From positions 1 through 64,000 of the forward strand of contig DATKWD010000015.1 of assembly GCA_035529695.1 (NCBI GenBank): DNA of 64,000 nt, in the 5' to 3' direction. This stretch comes from DATKWD01 sp035529695. Its GTDB lineage: Bacteria; Actinomycetota; Acidimicrobiia; Acidimicrobiales; Salinilacustritrichaceae. This document shows, in pieces, positions 8,276-16,952 of the stretch. How positions within the stretch are numbered: position 1 is the first letter of the stretch; every line of letters starts with the position of its first letter. Below the pieces are notes generated by a model. It made no database searches and was not told the origin of the DNA. It worked only from the letters and a program-made list of their open reading frames with translations. Both the position numbers and the translations under genes were made by a program.

Positions 8276-9544
8276 ATGGACCCTGCTGCTGAGTTCGACG
8301 TCGTCTTGTACGGCCCGACCGGGGTGACCGGTCGCGAGGTCGCCCGCCATCTGGCCCGTCGTGCGCCGGCCCTCGGCCTCACCTGGGCAGTGGCCGGTCG
8401 CTCGAGCGAACGGATGAGCGAGACGCTCGACATGGTCGGCGCCGATCCCGACGCGATGTTGATCGCCGACTCGGCCGACCAGAGGTCGATCGACACCATG
8501 GTCGGATCCGCCACGGTCGTGGCCAACCTGGTCGGACCGTATGCCCGATACGGCGAACCCGTCTACGACGCCTGCGCCCGACTCGGTCGCGCCGAGCTCG
8601 ACCTGACCGGTGAGGTCGACTGGGTGCGCACGATGATCAACCGGCACGAACCGAGTGCAACCGCGTCCGGCGCCCGGATCGTGCCGACCGCCGGGTTCGA
8701 GTCGCTGCCCTTCGACCTGGGCGCTCGCCTGGCCGCGGAAACGGCGTACGAGCGTCATGGTTCACCGGTCGTCCGGGTCGACGTCGCATGCCGAACCGAG
8801 TCGACCGGCTCGCTGTCGGGCATGAGCGACGCCGTGTCCGGTGGCACCTACACGAGCGGGGTCGAAGCGCTGCGCCGGGGTGGCGCCGACGGCTTCACCG
8901 ACGCCCATCTGCTCGACCCGGCCACGTCCAGCGCGTCGGGCGGGTATCGCATCCGGCCGCGCCGCCACTCCGGCACCAACGAATGGCTGGCCCCGATGGT
9001 CCCGTCGCCGTTCCTCAATCCGCCGGTCGCGCACCGATCGGCTGCCCTGCTTCGCGCCGAGGGCTCCGCCACCTTCGCCCACGATTACGAGTACGTCGAA
9101 GGCACGGTCGTGGCATCGATCCTCCCGGGTTCAGCCCGTGCCGCGGCACCAGCCGTTGCGGGTGCGCTGTCGGCATTCCAGACCGGCTTCGGACTCGTGG
9201 GCCGAGCGCCCGCAGCAGTCCGGGGTCCGATCGCCGATTTCGCGACTCGGATCGGACCCAAGCCGGGCGAGGGCCCGCCGGTCGAGAAGCTCGACGACTG
9301 GACCTACCGGCTCGACGTGCGTGCGACGTGCGCGAGCGGCCGACACGTGGATGTCGTGGTCGAGGCGGACGGCCACCCCGGCTACAAGTCGACGGCCACG
9401 ATGGTCGGCGAGGCCGCTCTGTTGATGGCCGACCCGAACGTCGAGCTACCGGCCGGCTCGGGCTTTCTCACCCCATCGACCGCCCTCGGGATCGACCACC
9501 TCGACCGCTTCAGCGAAGCCGCCTGCCGTTTCTCGGTCAACTGA
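8276..9544 (+). CDS. Saccharopine dehydrogenase-like / trans-acting enoyl reductase family protein
   Basis: A 422-residue protein with an N-terminal Rossmann domain (VVLYGPTGVTGREVARHL at residues 9-26) typical of the saccharopine-dehydrogenase-like oxidoreductases. In mycobacteria this family includes the trans-acting enoyl reductase Rv2953 that works with polyketide synthases. Further family blocks are VVANLVGPYARYGEPV, DLTGE and TAGFESLPFDLG. No polyketide synthase is in the window, so the reaction is unknown. The gene is bracketed by two copies of the same hairpin element (8199-8251 and 9549-9601). Confidence 0.82.
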   Translation: MDPAAEFDVVLYGPTGVTGREVARHLARRAPALGLTWAVAGRSSERMSETLDMVGADPDAMLIADSADQRSIDTMVGSATVVANLVGPYARYGEPVYDACARLGRAELDLTGEVDWVRTMINRHEPSATASGARIVPTAGFESLPFDLGARLAAETAYERHGSPVVRVDVACRTESTGSLSGMSDAVSGGTYTSGVEALRRGGADGFTDAHLLDPATSSASGGYRIRPRRHSGTNEWLAPMVPSPFLNPPVAHRSAALLRAEGSATFAHDYEYVEGTVVASILPGSARAAAPAVAGALSAFQTGFGLVGRAPAAVRGPIADFATRIGPKPGEGPPVEKLDDWTYRLDVRATCASGRHVDVVVEADGHPGYKSTATMVGEAALLMADPNVELPAGSGFLTPSTALGIDHLDRFSEAACRFSVN

Positions 9545-9548
9545 GCTG

Positions 9549-9601
9549 GATCTTCGTTGCCGCTGAGCCAACTATTGGCAGTAGAGCAACGAAGATCGGG
9601 G
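9549..9601. repeat. Intergenic hairpin element, copy 2
   Basis: Perfect 12-bp arms GATCTTCGTTGC (9549-9560) and GCAACGAAGATC (9586-9597) enclose a 25-base loop with the inner dyad GCCAACTATTGGC. It shares 33 of 35 bases with copy 1 and lies just before the -10 box of the next gene. Confidence 0.85.
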
Positions 9602-9610
9602 GATTCGGCC

Positions 9611-9616
9611 TACGGT
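9611..9616 (+). promoter_or_regulatory. -10 box (TACGGT) of a leaderless promoter
   Basis: TACGGT is followed after 8 bases by the GTG at 9625. The hairpin copy 2 ends 10 bases upstream, over the region where a -35 would lie. Confidence 0.55.
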
Positions 9617-9624
9617 CTCTTCTC

Positions 9625-10311
9625 GTGAGCCACGACTCGGGACCGACCGGAGATCCGTACGAGCGGCCACTCGACCTGCTCCGCGCGCTCGCCGTGTCGG
9701 AGGTCGAGGAAACGCCCGGCTTGGTGCACCTCGAGGCCTACACGATGTCCGGACTGCTCACGATCCTGTGGCACGGTCCTCAGGACGCCGAGCAGGTCGT
9801 CGTGGCCGGGGGTGGCGCCATGGGCGGACTCCTCGGACCCGGCAGAGGGGTCTACGTCGAACTCGGTCGGCGACTTGCCGAACAGGGCATCGGGACGATG
9901 CGGGTCGGCTATCGCAAGCCCAACGACATCGAGGCGTGCACTCTCGATCTGTGTGCTGCGATCGATCTGGCATGGCGTCGCGGCGCTCGATCGGCGATCA
10001 CACTCGGACACTCCTTCGGCGGCGCCATCGCGTTGCGCGCCGCCGTCTCGCTCCCTGCGGTGAAGGGCGTCGTGACCTATGCGACCCAGTCGGCCGGCTG
10101 CGAGCCGGCCGAGGACTACGGCGACCGGCCGCTCCTGATGTTCCACGGCGATCGCGACGAGATCCTCCCCGCACAGGCGTCGGAGATGGTGCGAATCCTC
10201 GTCGGCCACGGCGATCTGCGCGTCCTCGAAGGCGCCGGGCATCTGCTCGACACCGTGCACGATCAACTCGTCGACGAGACCGAAGCCTTCGTCCTCGCGA
10301 CCCTCGCCTGA
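9625..10311 (+). CDS. Alpha/beta hydrolase (dienelactone-hydrolase-like)
   Basis: A 228-residue cytoplasmic hydrolase. The nucleophile elbow GHSFGG is at about residue 130, the acid is in FHGDRDEILP and the histidine in GAGHLLD, giving a complete Ser-Asp-His triad in family order. The GTG at 9625 lies 8 bases behind a TACGGT -10 box, so the message is probably leaderless. The frame is open far upstream, but that part overlaps the preceding gene and is not real. Substrate unknown. Confidence 0.82.
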   Translation: MSHDSGPTGDPYERPLDLLRALAVSEVEETPGLVHLEAYTMSGLLTILWHGPQDAEQVVVAGGGAMGGLLGPGRGVYVELGRRLAEQGIGTMRVGYRKPNDIEACTLDLCAAIDLAWRRGARSAITLGHSFGGAIALRAAVSLPAVKGVVTYATQSAGCEPAEDYGDRPLLMFHGDRDEILPAQASEMVRILVGHGDLRVLEGAGHLLDTVHDQLVDETEAFVLATLA

Positions 10312-10336
10312 GCCGAGCCGTGCGAGGATGCGACCC

Positions 10337-11197
10337 ATGGACGTGCACCTCGTCGACGGCACCTACGAGCTGTTCCGGTATCACTACGCGCCCAACAACC
10401 GGGATCCCGACCTCGGGGCGACGCGAGGCGTGGTCAACAGCTGCCTCCAACTGATCGCCGATGGCGCGACTCATGTCGGCATCGCCACCGATCACGTGAT
10501 CGAGTCGTTCCGCAACGACCTCTGGGCCGACTACAAGGACGGCTCGGGCATCGAACCCGCCCTGAAGAACCAGTTCCCGCTCGTCGAGGAAGCGCTGACG
10601 GCTGCCGGGTTCGTGGTCTGGCCGCTGGTGGAGGTCGAGGCCGACGACGGGCTCGCGGCCGCAGCCCACATGGCCAGCCAGGACGATCGGGTCGGGCGCG
10701 TCATCATCTGCACCCCGGACAAGGATCTCGGTCAGTGCGTCGGCGGCAAGGTCGTGCAGTGGGACCGTCGTCAGGACAAGTGGTACGACACCGACGGGGT
10801 CCGCGAGAAGTTCGGCGTCGACCCCGAGTCGATCCCCGACTACCTCGGACTCGTCGGCGACACCGCCGACGGCTTTCCCGGCCTTCAGGGATGGGGGGCC
10901 AAGTCGGCGGCGTCGGTGCTCGCCGAATACGGGCACATCGAGCGCATCCCCGCGGCCGCAGACGAGTGGTCGGTCACCGTCCGCGGTGCAGGCAAACTCG
11001 CCAAGACACTCCAGGACCACATGGCCGAGGCACTCCTGTTCCGCCGAATTGCCACCGTCGAACTCGACTCGCCCGTCAGCCAGACCGTCGATGAACTCGA
11101 GTGGATCGGGCCGAACCCTGATTTCGCCGAGATGGCCGAACGGATCGGCGGCCCCGATCTCGTCGACCGTGCCCAACGGCTCGCCCAGAAGCGCTGA
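10337..11197 (+). CDS. 5'-3' exonuclease (FEN-like, stand-alone)
   Basis: A 286-residue 5'-3' exonuclease of the kind fused to DNA polymerase I but found here alone, as in other actinobacteria. It removes flaps or RNA primers. The acidic metal sites are visible: VDGTYELFR near the N-terminus, VEVEADDGLAAAA, TPDKDLGQCV, then the helix-hairpin segment GLVGDTADGFPGLQGWG. A few positions are unusual compared with Pol I (for example no lysine-rich clamp is evident), so activity should not be assumed. The ATG at 10337 is preferred over 10328 because it begins right at the first beta strand (MDVHLVDG). Confidence 0.85.
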   Translation: MDVHLVDGTYELFRYHYAPNNRDPDLGATRGVVNSCLQLIADGATHVGIATDHVIESFRNDLWADYKDGSGIEPALKNQFPLVEEALTAAGFVVWPLVEVEADDGLAAAAHMASQDDRVGRVIICTPDKDLGQCVGGKVVQWDRRQDKWYDTDGVREKFGVDPESIPDYLGLVGDTADGFPGLQGWGAKSAASVLAEYGHIERIPAAADEWSVTVRGAGKLAKTLQDHMAEALLFRRIATVELDSPVSQTVDELEWIGPNPDFAEMAERIGGPDLVDRAQRLAQKR

Positions 11198-11222
11198 CCC
11201 CAGGGATCCGAGGGGCAACACG

Positions 11223-11263
11223 GACCGAATCCAGTCGAAAACGCGCCATCGATGCCCGGTTGG
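11223..11263 (+). repeat. Direct repeat flanking the DNA ligase gene, copy A
   Basis: Begins GACCGAATCC and ends GTTGG. It aligns to 12442-12480 with 34 identities over 39 positions and one 2-base gap, in the same orientation. It lies at the 3' side of the ligase gene. Confidence 0.6.
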
Positions 11264-11265
11264 GT

Positions 11266-12351
11266 TCAGCCGCCTGCCAGGACGATGCTGACCCCGAGGG
11301 GTTCGATGGTGTCGAGCTGGGCGTAGGTGCACGACCCGGGGTCGCGGTCAGGTCGCCACCTGACCATACGCGTGACCGTGCGGAACCGATTGCCCTGCAT
11401 GAAGTCGTACGTGACCTCGATGACACGCTCGGGCCGAAGTGGGGTCCAGGTCATGTCCTTGGTTGCGTTCCACCGTGACGGAGCGCCGGGCATGCGATCG
11501 TGGTCGCCGTCGATGTGGGCCTCGGCACGGATCCAGTCGGCCCACGGGTGATCGTCGAGGTCGAAGTCGCGCAACGCATCGAGTTCACCGACGAGCTCGA
11601 CGCGCTTCTTCGCCGTGAAGCTCGCTGCCACCCCTACGTGGTGCAGCCCGCCCTCCTCGTCGTACAGACCAAGCAACAGCGAGCCGATGCCGTCGCCCGA
11701 CTTGTGGGTCCGGAATCCGGCGACGACACAGTCGGCGGTGCGCTGGTGCTTCACCTTGAACATCACCCGCTTGTCGGGCTGGTAGGTGAGGTCGGGCGCC
11801 TTGGCGATGACGCCGTCGAGGCCGGCGCCTTCGTAGCGATCGAACCAGTCGGCTGCCCGGCCCACCTGGTTGGTGATCGGGGTGAGGTGCACTGGCGGCG
11901 CGGCCGATGCCAGCGCGGCCTCGAGTCGTGCACGTCGGTCCACGAACGGCGCAGCCATCAGGTCGTCGCCACCCTCGGCCAGCAGGTCGAAGGCCACGAA
12001 TTCGGCCGGGGTCTTCTCGGCCAGCATGTTGACCCTCGACTCGGCCGGGTGGAGCCGCTGCTGGAGCCAGTCGAACTCGAGCCGGTCGTCGCCCACGACC
12101 ACGATCTCGCCGTCGACGACACACCGACCGGGCAACGAGGAGCGGAGCGGATCGAGGATCTCGGGGAAGTAGCGGGTCAAGGGGCGTTCGTTGCGGCTGC
12201 CGAGCAGCACCTCGTCGCCATCACGGAAGATGATGCAGCGGAAGCCATCCCACTTCGGTTCGAAGAAGAGGCCGTCCGGGAGGGTGTCGAAACCCGACTT
12301 GTGGGCCTTCGCGAGCATCGGCTTGACCGGGGGGTTCACTGGCAGGTCCAC
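11266..12351 (-). CDS. ligC: ATP-dependent DNA ligase (LigC type)
   Basis: A 361-residue ATP-dependent DNA ligase with adenylation and OB domains only, as in actinobacterial LigC, which acts in non-homologous or base-excision repair rather than replication. The adenylated lysine is in EPKWDGFR (about residue 32). Motif III is seen as FVAFDLLAEGG, motif IV as LDGVIAKAPD and motif V as VMFKVKH. The GTG at 12351 starts directly at the domain and sits 8 bases behind a TACCGT -10 box. No ku gene is next to it. The gene is flanked by two copies of a ~40-base direct repeat. Confidence 0.9.
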   Translation of the reverse strand: MDLPVNPPVKPMLAKAHKSGFDTLPDGLFFEPKWDGFRCIIFRDGDEVLLGSRNERPLTRYFPEILDPLRSSLPGRCVVDGEIVVVGDDRLEFDWLQQRLHPAESRVNMLAEKTPAEFVAFDLLAEGGDDLMAAPFVDRRARLEAALASAAPPVHLTPITNQVGRAADWFDRYEGAGLDGVIAKAPDLTYQPDKRVMFKVKHQRTADCVVAGFRTHKSGDGIGSLLLGLYDEEGGLHHVGVAASFTAKKRVELVGELDALRDFDLDDHPWADWIRAEAHIDGDHDRMPGAPSRWNATKDMTWTPLRPERVIEVTYDFMQGNRFRTVTRMVRWRPDRDPGSCTYAQLDTIEPLGVSIVLAGG

Positions 12352-12359
12352 GCCGGACC

Positions 12360-12365
12360 ACGGTA
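12360..12365 (-). promoter_or_regulatory. -10 box (TACCGT) of a leaderless promoter for the ligase
   Basis: On the minus strand TACCGT stands 8 bases before the GTG at 12351. Confidence 0.5.
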
Positions 12366-12441
12366 GAGGCAAGCGAGACCACGACGACACGACATCGGTC
12401 GCCTCGTCGGTCGACGATCCGGGCATCTGTGGGTCGACGCC

Positions 12442-12480
12442 GACCGAATCCCGTCGTCAACGCACCACCGATGCCGTTGG
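12442..12480 (+). repeat. Direct repeat flanking the DNA ligase gene, copy B
   Basis: Partner of 11223-11263 (34 of 39 aligned bases). It lies between the ligase start and the start of the ABC exporter. Confidence 0.6.
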
Positions 12481-12540
12481 ATCGGTGGTCTCCGGTGGCG
12501 GTCCGTGTGCGGGCAGGGTCGAACGCGTCAGCATGGGGCC

Positions 12541-13440
12541 GTGAGCGATGTCGTTCTGAGAACCGCCGGCCTGACCAAGCAGTACGGCGACGTGGTCGCG
12601 CTCGACCACCTCGATCTCGAGCTGGTGCGAGGCGAGGTCTTCGGTTACCTCGGGCCCAACGGCGCCGGCAAGACGACGACCCTTCGGCTGCTGCTGGGTC
12701 TGATCCATGCCACCGCAGGATCGGCCACCGTCCTGGGCCTCGACCCGTGGAGGGACGGTGTCGAGCTCCACCGGCGGGTGGCGTACGTACCCGGCGAATT
12801 CACCGTCTGGCCGTCGCTGACCGGCGCCGAGATGCTCGAGCTGCTCGGCAACCTGCACGGCGGCCACGACCCGTCGTCCCGCGACGAGATGTGCGACCGG
12901 TTCGACTTCGACCCGAGCCGGAAGGGCCGCACGTACTCGAAGGGCAACCGCCAGAAGATCGCCCTCATCAGTGCGCTCATGGTGAAGCCCGAGTTGCTGC
13001 TCCTCGACGAGCCGACCGCCGGGCTCGACCCGCTGATGGAGGTGCGGTTCCGCGAGGTGCTGGCCGAGGGGCTGCAGCAAGGTCAGACCGCGCTGCTGTC
13101 GTCGCACATCCTGTCCGAGGTCGACGCCGTGTGCGACCGCGTCGGCATCCTCCGCACCGGCCGACTCGTCGAGGTCGGTCCACTGGATGCCCTGCGCATC
13201 AACGTGGCCCGACACGTCGAGATCGTCTTCGTCGACCCGGCACCCGACCTCAGCATGGTGACCGGCGTGTCCGACCTGACCACCGACGGATCCCACGTGC
13301 GCTGCACGATCACCGGTGAACCGACCGAGCTCCTCCGAGCCATCGCGCCGCACCGGGTCGCGTCGATGGTCACCGAGGACGCCGACCTCGAGGAGATCTT
13401 CCTCGCCTACTACGGCAGGACCGAGCCGGGGTCGCCGTGA
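12541..13440 (+). CDS. ABC exporter ATP-binding protein
   Basis: A 299-residue ATPase. Walker A is GPNGAGKTT (residues ~38-46) and Walker B is LLLLDEPTAGLD. The signature motif is YSKGN rather than LSGGQ, a variant common in drug-exporter ATPases, and SSHILSEVD is the H-loop. The C-terminal third is an extra domain as in DrrA/CcmA-like proteins. The next gene starts inside its stop codon (GTGA), so they form one two-gene exporter. The GTG at 12541 was chosen as it begins at the first beta strand. Confidence 0.9.
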   Translation: MSDVVLRTAGLTKQYGDVVALDHLDLELVRGEVFGYLGPNGAGKTTTLRLLLGLIHATAGSATVLGLDPWRDGVELHRRVAYVPGEFTVWPSLTGAEMLELLGNLHGGHDPSSRDEMCDRFDFDPSRKGRTYSKGNRQKIALISALMVKPELLLLDEPTAGLDPLMEVRFREVLAEGLQQGQTALLSSHILSEVDAVCDRVGILRTGRLVEVGPLDALRINVARHVEIVFVDPAPDLSMVTGVSDLTTDGSHVRCTITGEPTELLRAIAPHRVASMVTEDADLEEIFLAYYGRTEPGSP

Positions 13441-15038
13441 GCTCGTCGGTCGCCTCGCACGCGCTCGGTCACCTGACGGCGCGCCTCGTGCGGCGCTCGA
13501 GTCTGATCTGGGCGGGAGCCCTCGGGCTGATGAGCTTCGCGATCGCCGCCGGCTACGAAGGCGCCTACCCCGACGGGTCTGATCGCTCCGCGGTCGTCGA
13601 CCTGGGCGCGAACCCGGGATTCCGGGCGTTGATCGGTGCCGGGCACCAGCTCGACACCGCAGGGGGGTTCACGGCGTGGCGCTACGGCGGGCCCGCCGTC
13701 GTCATCGCCGCCGTGTGGGGCTACCTGACGACGACCCGACTCCTGCGGGGCGAAGAGGAAGCGGGACGCACCGAGCTCGTGCGCGCGGGCGCAGTGACCG
13801 CGCTCGACGTTGCCGCATTCGCCGCAGCCGCGACCTTCGCCGGGTCGCTGCTGATGGCACTCGGGTCCATGTTCGGGATGCTCATCGCCGGGCTCGCACT
13901 CGACGGTTCGATCCTGACGTCGCTGTCGGTGGTGTCGGGCGCGTGGGTCTTCGCGTCGTTGGGCGTGGTCTGCTCGCAGCTGCTCCCCACCCGGCGGGCC
14001 GCAGCGCTGACCGCCGGCGCCATGGTGGTCCTCGCCTTCCTGGTCCGCGCCATCGCTGATGCCCGGGCGGGTGCCCAGTGGCTCCGCTGGGCGACGCCGT
14101 TCGGCTGGTCCGAGCGGGTGAACGCGTTCGATCCGTCGCCAACGACAACCGCACTTGCCGTGCCGATCGGCGTGTCGGTCCTGCTCACCATGGTCGGACT
14201 CCTGCTCGCCCGACGACGCGATCTCGGCGCATCGGTGATCGCCGATGCGGTGTCGCGCCCGCCCCGGGCACGCGGCCTGCGCTCGTCACCCGGGCTGGCA
14301 ACCCGGCTGGCGGCCCCCCGACTGATGGGCTGGGCGATCCCGGTGCTGCTCCTGTCCTTCACGATGGGATCGCTCGCCGGCGACGTCGGTGCGTTCTTCG
14401 AGTCGTCCACGACCTTCCAGGACCTCATGCGGAACTTCGGCGTCGACCCGTCGGTCCCGGTGCGTGCGTTCCTCGGCTTCCAGTTCACCGCCCTCGCCGT
14501 CGTGGTGGTCTGCTACGGGGTCAGCGAGATGGCTGCCGCGCGTGAGGAAGAGGCATCGGACCGACTCGACAACCTGCTGGTGCGCGCCGTCGGTCGCCGG
14601 GAGTGGCTCGCCGGCCGGATCGCCGTGGCCGTCGCAGGCACCACGGCCCTGTCGCTGCTCCTCGGGGTCGCCACCTGGGTCGGCACCCTGGTCGGAGGCG
14701 GCGGCATCGGTTTCGGTGACCTGCTCGGTGGTGGCCTCAACCTGATCCCGATCGGCACCTTCTTCATCGGTGCGGGCGTGCTCGCGTTCGCCGTGCTCCC
14801 CCGCGCCACGGCTGGACTGGGCTATGGCCTCGTCGCCGCGGCGTTCCTCATCCAACTGGTGGGCTCGGCGATCAAAGCCCCGCAGTGGATGCTGAACCTC
14901 TCGCCGTTCACGCACGTTGCGCCGGTGCCCGCCGTGGGCGTCGGTCGAGTCGGGGCCGTCGTGCTGCTCGGTCTCGGCACCGCGCTGTCGCTGGTGGCCG
15001 TTCAACGCTTCCGCGCCCGTGATCTGCACGGGGCCTGA
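13437..15038 (+). CDS. ABC exporter permease (polyketide-antibiotic-exporter type)
   Basis: A 533-residue membrane protein with about twelve hydrophobic helices in two homologous halves (each starting with a LIWAG or MGWAI-like first helix). It matches the family often called exporters of polyketide antibiotics (tetronasin resistance TnrB-like). It overlaps the ATPase gene by four bases, so translation is coupled. With one copy of the ATPase the complex would be a homodimer of the ATPase on one double-length permease. The cargo is unknown; no regulator or biosynthesis cluster lies beside it. Confidence 0.85.
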   Translation: MSSSVASHALGHLTARLVRRSSLIWAGALGLMSFAIAAGYEGAYPDGSDRSAVVDLGANPGFRALIGAGHQLDTAGGFTAWRYGGPAVVIAAVWGYLTTTRLLRGEEEAGRTELVRAGAVTALDVAAFAAAATFAGSLLMALGSMFGMLIAGLALDGSILTSLSVVSGAWVFASLGVVCSQLLPTRRAAALTAGAMVVLAFLVRAIADARAGAQWLRWATPFGWSERVNAFDPSPTTTALAVPIGVSVLLTMVGLLLARRRDLGASVIADAVSRPPRARGLRSSPGLATRLAAPRLMGWAIPVLLLSFTMGSLAGDVGAFFESSTTFQDLMRNFGVDPSVPVRAFLGFQFTALAVVVVCYGVSEMAAAREEEASDRLDNLLVRAVGRREWLAGRIAVAVAGTTALSLLLGVATWVGTLVGGGGIGFGDLLGGGLNLIPIGTFFIGAGVLAFAVLPRATAGLGYGLVAAAFLIQLVGSAIKAPQWMLNLSPFTHVAPVPAVGVGRVGAVVLLGLGTALSLVAVQRFRARDLHGA

Positions 15039-15084
15039 CGATCGCGATGACCGAGCCGTTTGATGGGCCTCGGCGCCCCACAAC

Positions 15085-15090
15085 TATCTT
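15085..15090 (+). promoter_or_regulatory. -10 box (TATCTT) of a leaderless promoter
   Basis: TATCTT is followed after 6 bases by the ATG at 15097 of the carboxylase gene, with no ribosome binding site. Confidence 0.6.
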
Positions 15091-15096
15091 CCTGGC

Positions 15097-16653
15097 ATGG
15101 CCGAACACCCCTTGAGCGAACGCCTCGCCAATCTCGAAGCGCGACGTGAGCAAGCCCGTCACGCCGGGTCCGAGCGTTCGGTCGAGCGGCAACACGCCAA
15201 GGGCAAGCTGCTCGCTCGCGAGCGGATCGACTACCTGCTCGACGAGGGATCGTTCAACGAACTCGACATGCTCGCCCGACACCGGGCCCACGAGGCAGGT
15301 CTCGAGGAACACCCCTACACCGACGGCGTGGTGACCGGTTGGGGAACCATCGACGGCCGCAAGGTCTTCGTGTTCAGCCAGGACTTCACGGTGTTCGGCG
15401 GCGCGCTCGGCGAGGTCTTCGCCGAGAAGATCCACAAGGTCATGGACCTCGCCCTCTCAGTGGGTGCGCCCGTGATCGGGCTCAACGACGGTGCCGGCGC
15501 GCGTATCCAGGAAGGTGTGGTCAGCCTCGACAGCTACGGCGGCATCTTCCACCGCAACGTCCAGGCATCGGGTGTCACCCCGCAGATCAGCGTGATCCTC
15601 GGACCGTGCGCCGGTGGAGCCGTCTACAGCCCGGCGATGACCGACTTCATCTTCATGGTGAAGGAGACCTCGCACATGTTCATCACCGGTCCCGACGTGG
15701 TGAAGACCGTGACGGGCGAGGAGGTCACCCTCGAAGAACTGGGTGGCGCCATGTCACACGCCAGCAAGTCGGGCGTCGCCACGTTCGTCGCCGACGACGA
15801 GAAGAGCTGTCTCGACGACGTCCGCTACCTGTTCAGCTTCCTGCCGTCGAACAACCTCGAGACTCCCCCGGTCTTCGCAACCGGCGACGACCCCGATCGC
15901 CTCTGCCCCGAGCTCTACGACGTGCTGCCCGACAGCTCGAACCTCCCCTACGACATGAAGGCAGTGATCTCGGCCGTCGTCGATGACGGCGACTACTTCG
16001 AGTACTTCCCCCACTGGGCCGGCTCGATCACGTGTGGGTTCGCCCGGCTCGACGGCCAACCCGTCGGCATCGTGGGCAACCAGCCGCTCATGCTCGCCGG
16101 GGTGCTCGACATCGAGTCGTCGGAGAAGGCAGCCAAGTTCGTCCGCACGTGCGACGCGTTCAACATCCCCCTCATCACCTTCGTCGACGTGCCCGGGTTC
16201 CTGCCCGGTGTCGACCAGGAGTACGGCGGCATCATCCGGCACGGCGCCAAGCTGCTCTACGCCTACTGCGAGGCGACCGTCCCACGGATCCAGATCATCA
16301 CCCGCAAGGCCTACGGCGGCGCCTACGTCGTCATGAACTCGAAGTCGATCGGCGCCGATCTCGCCTTCGCCTGGCCGTCGGCCGAACTGGCAGTGATGGG
16401 TCCCCAGGGTGCGGTCGAGATCCTGAACCGCCGTGAGATCGCGGCCGCCGACGACCCCGTCGCCAAGCAGGCCGAGCTCGTCGACGCGTACACCGAGCGG
16501 TTCGCGAACCCCTACATCGCAGCCGAACGCGGCTACATCGACGACGTCATCGACCCGGCAGAGACTCGCGTCAAGCTGATCTCCGGACTCGCGATGCTCG
16601 ACTCGAAGCGCGAGGACCTCCCCAAGCGCAAGCACGGGAACGTGCCGTTGTGA
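15097..16653 (+). CDS. Acyl-CoA carboxylase beta subunit (carboxyltransferase)
   Basis: A 518-residue biotin-dependent carboxyltransferase subunit of the PccB/AccD family. It moves carboxyl from biotin to an acyl-CoA, such as propionyl-CoA to methylmalonyl-CoA. Both oxyanion halves are seen: GLNDGAGARIQEGV in the N domain and TFVDVPGFLPGVDQEYGG with RKAYGGAY in the C domain. The position right after GGAY, reported to steer acyl-CoA choice (Asp in propionyl enzymes), is Val411 here, so substrate preference is open. A small epsilon-like gene follows. The biotin-carrying alpha subunit is not in the window. It probably serves the same C4/C5 metabolism as the mutase at 20126. Confidence 0.92.
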   Translation: MAEHPLSERLANLEARREQARHAGSERSVERQHAKGKLLARERIDYLLDEGSFNELDMLARHRAHEAGLEEHPYTDGVVTGWGTIDGRKVFVFSQDFTVFGGALGEVFAEKIHKVMDLALSVGAPVIGLNDGAGARIQEGVVSLDSYGGIFHRNVQASGVTPQISVILGPCAGGAVYSPAMTDFIFMVKETSHMFITGPDVVKTVTGEEVTLEELGGAMSHASKSGVATFVADDEKSCLDDVRYLFSFLPSNNLETPPVFATGDDPDRLCPELYDVLPDSSNLPYDMKAVISAVVDDGDYFEYFPHWAGSITCGFARLDGQPVGIVGNQPLMLAGVLDIESSEKAAKFVRTCDAFNIPLITFVDVPGFLPGVDQEYGGIIRHGAKLLYAYCEATVPRIQIITRKAYGGAYVVMNSKSIGADLAFAWPSAELAVMGPQGAVEILNRREIAAADDPVAKQAELVDAYTERFANPYIAAERGYIDDVIDPAETRVKLISGLAMLDSKREDLPKRKHGNVPL

Positions 16654-16711
16654 CGCGTTCCCGGGCCACGCAGGCCACAACTGGCGTCACCGTTCGTTGC
16701 CGGACTCCCCG

Positions 16712-16900
16712 ATGACCTCACGGCATGACGTGGTCGTCCCCGGCGACGCGACCGACGAGGAAGCCGCTGCGATCGTCGCCGCCATCGAGCTGAGCTGGCC
16801 GGCGGTCAGCGGCGAGGCCACACCCGATCAACCGCCTCGCTGGCGGTTCGCCGGCCGCTGGTGGGCGAAGCCCGTCCCCCTCGGCCGAGATCGGCCGTAG
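16712..16900 (+). CDS. Small acyl-CoA carboxylase epsilon-like subunit
   Basis: A 62-residue protein directly after the carboxylase beta gene (58 bases). Actinobacterial acyl-CoA carboxylases often need a small, poorly conserved epsilon subunit encoded next to beta. The pattern here fits: a short acidic helix DATDEEAAAIVAAIE followed by a Trp-rich basic tail (WRFAGRWWAKP). I chose the ATG at 16712 over the TTG at 16697. Assignment is by position and helix pattern rather than strong motif. Confidence 0.6.
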   Translation: MTSRHDVVVPGDATDEEAAAIVAAIELSWPAVSGEATPDQPPRWRFAGRWWAKPVPLGRDRP

Positions 16901-16939
16901 CCCGCCGCACGCTCGGCCCGGGCATCAGGTGCGAGCCGA

Positions 16940-16945
16940 TACCGT
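16940..16945 (+). promoter_or_regulatory. -10 box (TACCGT) of a leaderless promoter
   Basis: TACCGT is followed after 7 bases by the ATG at 16953. Confidence 0.55.
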
Positions 16946-16952
16946 TCGGGTC

